DNA of 6,567 nucleotides from assembly GCA_017414605.1 (NCBI GenBank), contig JAFQLG010000012.1:1-6567 (forward strand). The letters are read 5' to 3'. The translations under genes and the position numbers were made by a program. Positions 1-5,399 of the stretch are shown one piece after another. The stretch is from Clostridia bacterium (GTDB lineage Bacteria > Bacillota_A > Clostridia > Oscillospirales > CAG-272). The notes under the pieces were generated by a model that saw nothing but the letters and a program-made list of their open reading frames with translations, was not told the DNA's origin and did no database searches. Every line of letters starts with the position of its first letter. The first letter of the stretch is position 1.

Positions 1-1192
1 GGTCGATAGCCTTGTCGGGCAGATAGTGGTCCGTGATGTAGCGCACGGAGAGCTTAACGGCGGCTTCTATCGCCTCGTCCGAGATAATGAGCTTGTGGTG
101 CGCCTCGTATTTGGGCTTAAGACCGCGCAGTATGGCGGCGGCTTGCTTTTGCGTTGGCTCGCCGACTGTAACGGGGGCAAATCGGCGCTCCAGCGCGGCA
201 TCCTTTTCGATGTGTCGGCGGTATTCCTCAAGCGTGGTCGCGCCTATGACCTGAAGCTCGCCGCGCGCCAGCGCAGGCTTTATCATATTGGCGGCATCAA
301 CCGCGCCCTCCGCAGCACCTGCGCCGATTATGGTGTGTATTTCATCAATAAATATTATGATGCTCGGGTCTTTGGAGCATTGGGAGAGAACGCGCCCCAT
401 GCGTTCCTCAAATTCTCCGCGATATTTGGCGCCCGCTATCATTGCGCCAAGGTCCAGGGAGATTATCTTTTTGTCGCGCAAAAGGTCGGGAACGCCTCCC
501 TCGCTAATGCGCTCTGCCAGCCCCTCGACAACGGCGGTCTTACCCACTCCGGGCTCGCCGATAAGGCAGGGGTTGTTTTTAGTACGGCGGCAGAGTATCT
601 GAATTAAGCGTTCGGTTTCGCCCTCGCGCCCGATAACGGGGTCTGTCCTGCCTTGCCGCGCCGCCTCCACCATATCCTTGCCGAATTGTAAAAGCGCCGA
701 TTTTTCATTCTTTTCCTCTCGGGGTTTTATGGCGGTCTGGGTCTTGTCGTGCGGAGAGCTGCCCTTCAGCGCACTTTCAACCTCGCCTGCAAATGCGGGG
801 AGCGATATACCCAGCGTGTCAAGAATACGGCATGCCATGCAGTCGCGGTCCGATAGGGTGGCGAGCAAAAGATGCTCGGTTCCGATGTAGAGGTGACCGC
901 CTGCGGCGGCGTGCGCCGCGGAGCCTTCAATTATACCCTTCGCGCGCGGCGACATGTCGGCAGGGGAGCAGAGGGCGGGGGAGCCGAGCCCCGATATATC
1001 GGCAATCGCGTTCTTTATCTTGTCGGGGGAGGCACCCCTCCCCAGCAATAGCTTTTGCGCGAGGCTGCCTTCCGATGAGGCAAGACCTAAAAGGATATGC
1101 TCGCTACCAACGTACGAGTGACCCATATCGGATGCGAATTTGAGCGAGGCGCCCAGCGCGCTCTGCGCCTTTGGCGTAAATTTATTGGACAT
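1..1192 (-). CDS. clpC: ClpC, AAA+ unfoldase of the ClpCP protease (N-terminal 397 residues, 3' end outside window)
   Basis: ATP-dependent unfoldase that feeds substrates to the ClpP peptidase in the cytoplasm. Seen by reading the minus strand from the ATG at 1192-1190. Two Clp-N repeats occupy about residues 1-140, each with the family (G)[ST]EH motif (E31, E106). A linker of about 30 residues follows, then the first AAA+ domain: Walker A GEPGVGKT at 212-219, pore loop AGAKYRG at 253-259, Walker B ending D283-E284, sensor-1 GATT at 317-320, and an arginine-finger segment LERRF at 334-338. The frame is open to the window edge; ClpC is normally about 800-850 residues, so the M domain, D2 and ClpP loop are not visible. 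The start has GAAAGG seven bases upstream (1205-1200). It is third in the mcsA-mcsB-clpC operon, 32 bases after the mcsB stop. ClpB is the main alternative, but the mcsA/mcsB neighbours favour ClpC. Confidence 0.95.
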   Translation of the reverse strand, partial: MSNKFTPKAQSALGASLKFASDMGHSYVGSEHILLGLASSEGSLAQKLLLGRGASPDKIKNAIADISGLGSPALCSPADMSPRAKGIIEGSAAHAAAGGHLYIGTEHLLLATLSDRDCMACRILDTLGISLPAFAGEVESALKGSSPHDKTQTAIKPREEKNEKSALLQFGKDMVEAARQGRTDPVIGREGETERLIQILCRRTKNNPCLIGEPGVGKTAVVEGLAERISEGGVPDLLRDKKIISLDLGAMIAGAKYRGEFEERMGRVLSQCSKDPSIIIFIDEIHTIIGAGAAEGAVDAANMIKPALARGELQVIGATTLEEYRRHIEKDAALERRFAPVTVGEPTQKQAAAILRGLKPKYEAHHKLIISDEAIEAAVKLSVRYITDHYLPDKAID

Positions 1193-1224
1193 AAACAAGC
1201 CTTTCGTAAAATGTTTTTATAGGG

Positions 1225-2235
1225 TCAGGCAGACCTGCCCGATATGTATTTGGACAAAAAATCGGCGCGAATGCGCTCAAGCTCGTCGCGCGACGAGCAT
1301 TTTTGCTTTTGCGAGGTTGCAAGGCAGAGGTCAAGACCCTCAATGCACAAAAAGTTGAGGTCGGCGGGGGAGAGCAGAGCCTCTTTTTCGCCGATGCCGA
1401 GCGAGAGTGAAAGGCGGATGTCGGAGAGCAGGCGCATCATCTCGCCGCGGCTCATACTGCGCGCAAAGCGCAGCGTTCCCATGGCGCGATAGGCGCGCTC
1501 CGTGACCTCGCCCGTGTCCGAGGGATAAAGCATCTTGCATCTCTTTTCTTCCAGGCGGTCAAGCTCGCATACAAGCGTGTCAAAGTGGGCAACGCTGTGC
1601 TGCTCGTCTGCAAGGTGGTGGGGACGGTAGGTGAGTGTGTAGAGGTCGCCGCCCTCCTCGCCGCGCTCGAAAAGGGGAGAGAGCTGGGCGCCGCGGCGCA
1701 AAAGAGAGGCTGAAAGCTGCTCATAGCCGCCAAGCAGGCGCAAAGATGGGAGATATAGGCAGGCGCAAAGCTCGAGAGCCGAGCCGCAAAGCTCGGGACG
1801 GGAGCATAGATAACCCAGCCGCTCGCTGTATGCAAAGCCTATCTCGCGGTCCAAGAGCTCTTCTATCTTTGCGGCGGCGCTTTTTGCCTCGCTTATGGCT
1901 CTGCCCGGCAGAATGGATTGGATAGAGATAAGCTCACTGCCGCCCAAGGTTACTGAAAGGCTGCAGGGCTCGTTGAAGTAAACGGATCGCGCGCCCGAGA
2001 AATCGGAGGAGGCGGGGGAGATGAGCAGTCTTTCCGCGGAGGTCGCCGCATCCTGTGCGCTCTCGGCGCGAAAGCCGTTTTGTAAGAGCAGTCTGTCTAT
2101 GCGCCCACAGACGTCAGACAGCCTTTTGTCGCTTGACGAAAGACCGAATGCCAGCCTCTCGGGGTGGCGCAGGTATCGCGCCATTGAAAAAAGTATTCTT
2201 TCGGGGCTTGTCCCCTCTGTATTGAACCAAGACAT
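1225..2235 (-). CDS. mcsB: Degenerate McsB homologue, probable protein-arginine pseudokinase (336 aa)
   Basis: McsB normally phosphorylates arginines on misfolded proteins and marks them for ClpCP. Homology is seen in LISP at about 71-74, SLSV then ISIQSILPG at about 92-111, FAYSERLGYL at 134-143, and a C-terminal stretch like YRxxGTLxxxR...LSDIRLxLxLGI, all in family order and at normal length. Catalytic features are missing. The phosphate-binding SSRIRLARN segment is replaced by RILFSMARYL (13-22), NEEDH by GGSEL (98-102), and the catalytic-loop cysteine in SCPTNVGTG by R146 (SRPELCGSA, 145-153). The RGIYGEGS loop is not recognisable, and the C-terminal RDxxRA phosphoarginine motif is only partly kept (RDELER). 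The frame is intact with no internal stop, so this is not an ordinary decayed pseudogene. The chosen start (2235) has GGAGG seven bases upstream. An in-frame ATG at 2253 overlaps the mcsA stop (TAATG) but has no good ribosome binding site. Homology is confident; the lost activity is inferred from hand alignment. Confidence 0.85.
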   Translation of the reverse strand: MSWFNTEGTSPERILFSMARYLRHPERLAFGLSSSDKRLSDVCGRIDRLLLQNGFRAESAQDAATSAERLLISPASSDFSGARSVYFNEPCSLSVTLGGSELISIQSILPGRAISEAKSAAAKIEELLDREIGFAYSERLGYLCSRPELCGSALELCACLYLPSLRLLGGYEQLSASLLRRGAQLSPLFERGEEGGDLYTLTYRPHHLADEQHSVAHFDTLVCELDRLEEKRCKMLYPSDTGEVTERAYRAMGTLRFARSMSRGEMMRLLSDIRLSLSLGIGEKEALLSPADLNFLCIEGLDLCLATSQKQKCSSRDELERIRADFLSKYISGRSA

Positions 2236-2242
2236 TTTTGAT

Positions 2243-2247
2243 CCTCC
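2243..2247 (-). promoter_or_regulatory. Ribosome binding site that decides the mcsB start
   Basis: On the minus strand, GGAGG is followed by seven bases and then the ATG at 2235-2233. It supports that ATG over the in-frame ATG at 2253, which overlaps the mcsA stop codon. The gap between mcsA and mcsB is then 17 bases, close enough for translational coupling. Confidence 0.85.
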
Positions 2248-2252
2248 AATCA

Positions 2253-2765
2253 TTATGTATGTGCTTCCAGCTTTTTTATTTCGTCGCGTATGGTTGCGGC
2301 AAGCTCGTAATCTTCTTTTGCGATCGCCAGCTTTATGCGCTGCTTGAGGGAGGCGATGCTGCGCTCCTTGTCAAGTGCTTTGCGCTTTTTTTGCGGCATG
2401 CGGCATGCCGCCCCGGCAAGCTCCAGGGCGGCGGGAGCAAAGAGCGCATCCTCAAAGGCGGCATAGCACTCGGGGCAGCCCACTCTGCCGCCGCCTATCA
2501 CCTGGGACAGCGCCGTTGCGCAAACGGGGCAACATCTCCCCTCGGTATCGTTTGCTCCCGCAAACAGCGTAAAGCCCCCACCCTCCGCATCGCTGCCAAA
2601 GAGAGCGGAGGAGGGAGAGAAGCCCTTGGCGGCAGGTTGCATCTGCAAGGACTCGGAAAGCCTGCCGATGCTCTCGGCACAAGCGGCGCAAAGCGCGTGC
2701 CTTCCGCCTCCGTCGTCACCGTAAAAAACGGTCGCCTTTTTATTTTTGCATTTTTCGCAGTTCAT
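2253..2765 (-). CDS. mcsA: McsA, zinc-binding activator of McsB/ClpC (170 aa)
   Basis: McsA binds zinc through CxxC pairs and activates the McsB kinase in the CtsR/ClpC stress system; it is cytoplasmic. Seen here are CxxC pairs at C3/C6, C26/C29, C79/C82 and C97/C100, which fit two four-cysteine zinc sites. They are separated by a low-complexity Gly/Ala/Ser-rich linker (about 32-76). A C-terminal UVR domain of about residues 136-168 carries the typical ending KEDYELAATIRDEIKKLE. The length fits the family (about 170-185). It is the first gene of its operon, so its upstream region (2766 onward) should hold the operon promoter. The leader shows AAAGGA about 11 bases before the ATG and GGTG closer in, so the ribosome binding site is weaker than those of the neighbours. 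All zinc ligands survive although the partner McsB has lost its catalytic residues. In many Bacillota ctsR precedes mcsA; here it does not. Confidence 0.93.
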   Translation of the reverse strand: MNCEKCKNKKATVFYGDDGGGRHALCAACAESIGRLSESLQMQPAAKGFSPSSALFGSDAEGGGFTLFAGANDTEGRCCPVCATALSQVIGGGRVGCPECYAAFEDALFAPAALELAGAACRMPQKKRKALDKERSIASLKQRIKLAIAKEDYELAATIRDEIKKLEAHT

Positions 2766-2847
2766 AAATTCACCATTCCTTTGTTTTTATTTGCTTTATG
2801 TGATATTTTAACTCTTTTTGGGCGCAAAACGTGTCGCAAAGAGGCGC

Positions 2848-2898
2848 TTTCAAAAAAATAATTTTTCTTTGTCAAAAAAGCGTTTTGCAGGGGTCAAA
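2848..2898. promoter_or_regulatory. Three GTCAAA-type heptads at 22-base spacing, possible CtsR-like operator
   Basis: TTTCAAA (2848-2854), TGTCAAA (2870-2876) and GGTCAAA (2892-2898) begin exactly 22 bases apart, roughly two helical turns. CtsR binds tandem RGTCAAA heptads, but with a 3-base gap (10 bases start to start), so this is not a canonical box. The first heptad has only five of six core matches, and the region is A-rich, which raises the chance of coincidence. The location between the divergent operons, ahead of a clp operon, is where a CtsR operator would be expected. Confidence 0.3.
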
Positions 2899-2908
2899 AA
2901 TGGCGGCG

Positions 2909-2944
2909 TTTACAAAATATTAACAAATATATTTTCACTGTAAA
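2909..2944. repeat. Interrupted inverted repeat upstream of the decarboxylase promoter
   Basis: The outer arms TTTACA (2909-2914) and TGTAAA (2939-2944) enclose the inner arms AAAATAT (2914-2920) and ATATTTT (2929-2935), which flank eight bases. The right arm has about four extra bases between its inner and outer parts. It ends one base before the -35 element, a position suited to an operator, an activator site, or an AT-rich UP element. Confidence 0.45.
2917..2944 (-). promoter_or_regulatory. Candidate promoter for mcsA-mcsB-clpC
   Basis: On the minus strand, TTTACA (2944-2939) is followed after 16 bases by TAATAT (2922-2917). Transcription would begin near 2910 and give a leader of about 145 bases before mcsA. 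The hexamers are imperfect and the sequence is very AT-rich. A lone TAAAAT at 2810-2805, closer to the gene, has no credible -35 partner. If real, this promoter would abut the rightward promoter back to back. Confidence 0.35.
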
Positions 2945-2973
2945 TTGACAAAGTGTTCGTTTTAAGGTATAAT
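2945..2973 (+). promoter_or_regulatory. Consensus vegetative sigma promoter for the decarboxylase operon
   Basis: Perfect TTGACA (2945-2950), a 17-base spacer and perfect TATAAT (2968-2973) predict a transcription start near 2980 and a leader of about 77 bases before the ATG at 3057. AT-rich DNA upstream may act as an UP element. A second TATAAT lies at 2979-2984, but its matching -35 position reads TTCGTT, so it is the weaker choice. Confidence 0.9.
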
Positions 2974-2983
2974 TTATTTATAA

Positions 2984-3009
2984 TGGGCGAGAATGAGGAT
3001 TTTTGCCCA
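2984..3009 (+). other. 5' leader hairpin of the decarboxylase operon
   Basis: The transcribed strand can fold TGGGCGAGAAT against ATTTTTGCCCA with a GAGG loop (2995-2998): eleven continuous pairs, two of them G-U. It starts about four bases after the predicted transcription start. No U-tract follows, so it is not an intrinsic terminator. Its place at the very 5' end suggests mRNA protection or a protein binding site; the role is inferred. Confidence 0.6.
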
Positions 3010-3056
3010 AAGGTGTAAAAAATACAATTTGTAAATCATAAAACGGAGGCAATCAG

Positions 3057-4376
3057 ATGGAAAAAAACTTGACGGTTGGTAGTGAAAAGATCTCCTCTCT
3101 GTTTGATGCGGGCTCTTTCGTTGAGATAGGAGCTTACGTTAAAAGAAGTGGGGAAGCAAAGGCTTATGACGGTGTGATCTGCGGATACGGATCCATCTCG
3201 GGAAAGCTCGCCTTTGCATTTGTTCAGGACAGCGACAGACTTAAGGGCGCATTTGACGAGGTCGGCGCGCGCAAGATCGAGATGCTGTACGATATGGCTA
3301 TCAAGAACGGCGCGGCAGTTATCGGCGTGTTCGATAGCGCGGGCGCGGTTGTAACGGAGGGTAGCGCAGCCCTCTCGGCATACGGCAGATTTGCCGCTTG
3401 CGTTGCAAGAGCCTCCGGAATAGTACCCCAGATAGCCGTTTATGACGGAATTTGTACGGGTATGGCGCTTACGGTTTCCAATATGTTTGACCTTACGGTA
3501 AACGTTGCGGGCAAGAGCCGACTTTACCTTAAAAATGCGAGCGATGAGGGCGAATGCGTAGGCTGCGCGGCCATCGAGGCAGAGAGCAGCGAGCAGGCTT
3601 ATGCAAAGGTCCGCGCGCTTGTTGAGATATTGCCCCAGAATAACAGAGATGAAGCCAGCGTTATGAGCGGTGACGATGCGGCTCGCGCGGCGGCAGTTTC
3701 GGGACTTACGGGCGCCGAGCTTGTAAAGTCACTTTGCGATAACGGCGCATTCACCGAGATATATGCAAAGGAAAGCGGCATAGTTACGGGCTTTGCATTC
3801 TTTGGCGGCGTGCTTTGCGGCGTGGTTGCAAGCAATAACGCTTGTGACGCGGGCAGAATAGGCGTTATCGGCGCAAAGAAGGCGGCAAACCTCATTTCCT
3901 TCTGCGATAGATTTGGAATTTCCGTTGTAACTTTGGTTGATAGCGAGGGCTTCTGCGATTGCGCTTGCGGTAAATGTACGGCGATGCTTGCGGCATCTTA
4001 TGCAAACGCAACCTGCGCAAAGGTAACCGCAGTTGTCGGCAAGGCATACGGCGCAGGATTTACCCTGCTTGGCTCAAAGGCGCTCGGAGCGGATATCGAG
4101 CTTGCACTTGAGGGCTCGGTCATCAGCGTAATGAGCCCCGAGAGCGCAGTTGCATTCCTTCTTAACGACGAGATAACGGCAGATAAGAGCCGCGAGCAAG
4201 TTGAGGCGGAGTGGTGCCAAAAGTATGCAAGCGCGGTAAACGCGGCAGAGAAGGGCGACGTTGACGACATCGTTGACGAGGCTACCCTGCGCGCGCGCAT
4301 CTGCTCAGCGCTTTATATGCTGGCAGTTAAGGCGGACGGCACGCCCGATAGAAAATACGCGAGAACTCCCGTGTAA
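3057..4376 (+). CDS. Divergent, shortened carboxyltransferase, alpha subunit of a biotin-dependent acyl-CoA decarboxylase (439 aa)
   Basis: Crotonase-fold carboxyltransferase expected to move a carboxyl group from an acyl-CoA (methylmalonyl-CoA or similar) to carrier biotin. Visible family landmarks are LFDAGSFVEIGAYV near the N-terminus, DGVICGYGSISGKLAFAFVQD, a DSAG...EG loop (93-102, usually DSGGARIQEG), LPQNN at mid-protein, the C-half LISFCDRF...VTLVDSEGF, KAYGAGF (usually KAYGGAY), and a final DVDDIVDEATLRARI segment. At 439 residues it is about 70 shorter than typical MmdA-like proteins. The TGExVTxEELGG segment is missing, the PGFLPGTxQE...GIIRHGA stretch is contracted to a cysteine-rich loop (C300, C302, C304, C307), and CAGGA reads CTGMA (133-137). 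The start has GGAGG (3045-3049) seven bases upstream. First gene of a four-gene operon with the gamma, biotin carrier and beta subunits. The fold family is clear; the substrate, and whether it is fully active, are not. Confidence 0.85.
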   Translation: MEKNLTVGSEKISSLFDAGSFVEIGAYVKRSGEAKAYDGVICGYGSISGKLAFAFVQDSDRLKGAFDEVGARKIEMLYDMAIKNGAAVIGVFDSAGAVVTEGSAALSAYGRFAACVARASGIVPQIAVYDGICTGMALTVSNMFDLTVNVAGKSRLYLKNASDEGECVGCAAIEAESSEQAYAKVRALVEILPQNNRDEASVMSGDDAARAAAVSGLTGAELVKSLCDNGAFTEIYAKESGIVTGFAFFGGVLCGVVASNNACDAGRIGVIGAKKAANLISFCDRFGISVVTLVDSEGFCDCACGKCTAMLAASYANATCAKVTAVVGKAYGAGFTLLGSKALGADIELALEGSVISVMSPESAVAFLLNDEITADKSREQVEAEWCQKYASAVNAAEKGDVDDIVDEATLRARICSALYMLAVKADGTPDRKYARTPV

Positions 4377-4395
4377 TAATTGTGGAGGAACGGAT

Positions 4396-4935
4396 ATGAA
4401 AAATGTAAAGAGAATTTGCATATTCCTCTGTCTTATCCTTGTTCTCGGCTCGCTCTTCTCGCTCACAGCCTTTGCGGCAGAGCCGGCGGCGGACAGCGCG
4501 CAGGACAGCGGCAAGCTGGATATGAACTTAAAGCCCGAAAGCTTTGAGGAGCGACTTGAATACGCATTGCAGGGAACCGCAACGGGAATGCTTATGGTGT
4601 TCGCCGTGCTGGGCATGCTCACACTTATTTTGTACGGCTCAAAGTACGTTTTCTACGATATACCCAACAAAAAGAAGGAAAGAGCAAGAGACGTTGACGA
4701 GGCTGCAAGAATAATTTCTGCAGAGCCCATTGTGATAGACGAGGCACCTGCAGCACAAGCAGTCCCCACACCCGTAGCCCCCGCGGCGCAGGATGACGGT
4801 GAGCTTGCAGCAGTTATAACCGCGGCTATCGCGGCTATGATAGAGAGCGGAGATTATAAGAACGAATTTGTAGGCGGCTTCAGAGTAGTTTCCTTTAAGA
4901 GAACTGCCAAGAGCGGAGCTTGGAACAAACAATAA
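4396..4935 (+). CDS. OAD_gamma-like small membrane subunit of the Na+-pumping decarboxylase (179 aa)
   Basis: Gamma/delta-type subunit thought to anchor and assemble the soluble carboxyltransferase on the membrane beta subunit. An N-terminal signal-like segment occupies residues 1-27 (basic MKNVKR, hydrophobic core, possible cleavage after AFA). An acidic extracytoplasmic stretch follows (29-58), then one transmembrane helix at about 60-80 (GTATGMLMVFAVLG and on), then a charged cytoplasmic part with KKKERARD and an Ala/Pro-rich linker. The C-terminal segment (about 135-179) contains ITAAIAAMIESG and ends near GAWNKQ, common in clostridial members. The start is set by GGAGG at 4384-4388, seven bases before the ATG; a longer open frame starting at 4261 lies within the carboxyltransferase gene and is not credible. 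It begins 19 bases after the alpha gene stop. Sequence is weakly conserved in this family, so the call rests on architecture and operon position. Confidence 0.82.
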   Translation: MKNVKRICIFLCLILVLGSLFSLTAFAAEPAADSAQDSGKLDMNLKPESFEERLEYALQGTATGMLMVFAVLGMLTLILYGSKYVFYDIPNKKKERARDVDEAARIISAEPIVIDEAPAAQAVPTPVAPAAQDDGELAAVITAAIAAMIESGDYKNEFVGGFRVVSFKRTAKSGAWNKQ

Positions 4936-4960
4936 TATTTGAAAGGCAAAGGTATTTATA

Positions 4961-5353
4961 ATGAGAAGATTTAACGTAACCGTAAACGGCGTATCATATG
5001 ACGTAGTAGTAGAAGAAGTCGGCGGCGCTCCCGCAACACCTGTAGCAGCACCTGTAGCAGCACCTGTAGCGGCTCCCGTCCAGGCACCCGTTGCAGCACC
5101 TGCTCCCGCACCCAAGGCAGCTCCCGCAGGAGCGGCAGGCGCAGTAACCGTTAAGGCTCCTATGCCCGGAACCATACTCAAGGTAAATGCAACCGTTGGC
5201 GCACAGGTAAAGAAGGGCGACGTTCTTTGCGTGCTTGAGGCAATGAAGATGGAGAACGACATTTGCGCTCCCAAGGACGGCACCGTTGCCACCGTAAACG
5301 TACAGAAGGGTGCATCGGTAAATACCGATGACGTCCTTATTACTCTTAACTGA
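4961..5353 (+). CDS. Biotin carboxyl carrier protein of the decarboxylase (130 aa)
   Basis: Cytoplasmic carrier whose biotin shuttles CO2 between the carboxyltransferase and the beta subunit. An N-terminal segment MRRFNVTVNGVSYDVVVEEV (1-20) is typical of MmdC/GcdC-type proteins. A flexible Ala/Pro/Val linker of about residues 22-60 follows, then a biotinyl domain (about 61-130) with the attachment motif EAMKM, K96 being the expected biotinylated lysine, plus the flanking APMPGTI (66-72) and CAPKDGTV turns. AAAGG lies eight bases before the ATG; the gene begins 25 bases after the gamma stop. It ends in TGA followed directly by TAA. The linker DNA contains three near-identical 12-base repeats. 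No biotin ligase is in the window, so biotinylation depends on a gene elsewhere. Confidence 0.96.
   Translation: MRRFNVTVNGVSYDVVVEEVGGAPATPVAAPVAAPVAAPVQAPVAAPAPAPKAAPAGAAGAVTVKAPMPGTILKVNATVGAQVKKGDVLCVLEAMKMENDICAPKDGTVATVNVQKGASVNTDDVLITLN
5037..5072 (+). repeat. Three tandem 12-base repeats in the biotin carrier linker
   Basis: CACCTGTAGCAG occurs at 5037-5048 and 5049-5060, with a one-base variant (CACCTGTAGCGG) at 5061-5072. Each unit adds four linker residues (APVA register), so a gain or loss by replication slippage would keep the reading frame. Confidence 0.9.
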
Positions 5354-5399
5354 TAAGGGCTTTCCAAAAATACTGATACTACGAAAGGAAAGAGTATAG

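Noticed and set aside
26..607. Long plus-strand open frame over the left end
   Set aside because: It is the shadow of clpC on the opposite strand, whose translation gives all AAA+ motifs; the plus-strand product resembles nothing recognisable.
1216..1221. TATAAA just upstream of clpC (minus strand) as an internal promoter
   Set aside because: The position 17 bases upstream reads TATCGG, so there is no credible -35 element.
1228..1239. Small inverted repeat near the end of mcsB as a terminator
   Set aside because: The stem is only about five pairs with a two-base loop and no U-tract, and clpC follows closely in the same direction.
2235..2253. Earlier ATG for mcsB at 2253, overlapping the mcsA stop
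   Set aside because: It has no good ribosome binding site, whereas the ATG at 2235 has GGAGG seven bases upstream and starts at the usual McsB N-terminus.
2400..2411. 12-base palindrome GCGGCATGCCGC
   Set aside because: It lies inside the mcsA coding region over ordinary codons, with no U-tract and no other copies noticed.
2849..2874. A/T-rich hairpin as an intrinsic terminator between the operons
   Set aside because: The stem is almost all A-T pairs, and no gene is transcribed into this region from either side.
4639..5367. Minus-strand open frame of 242 codons under the gamma and biotin carrier genes
   Set aside because: It is antisense to two clear genes; its repetitive Gly/Ala/Thr content simply mirrors the Ala/Pro linker codons.
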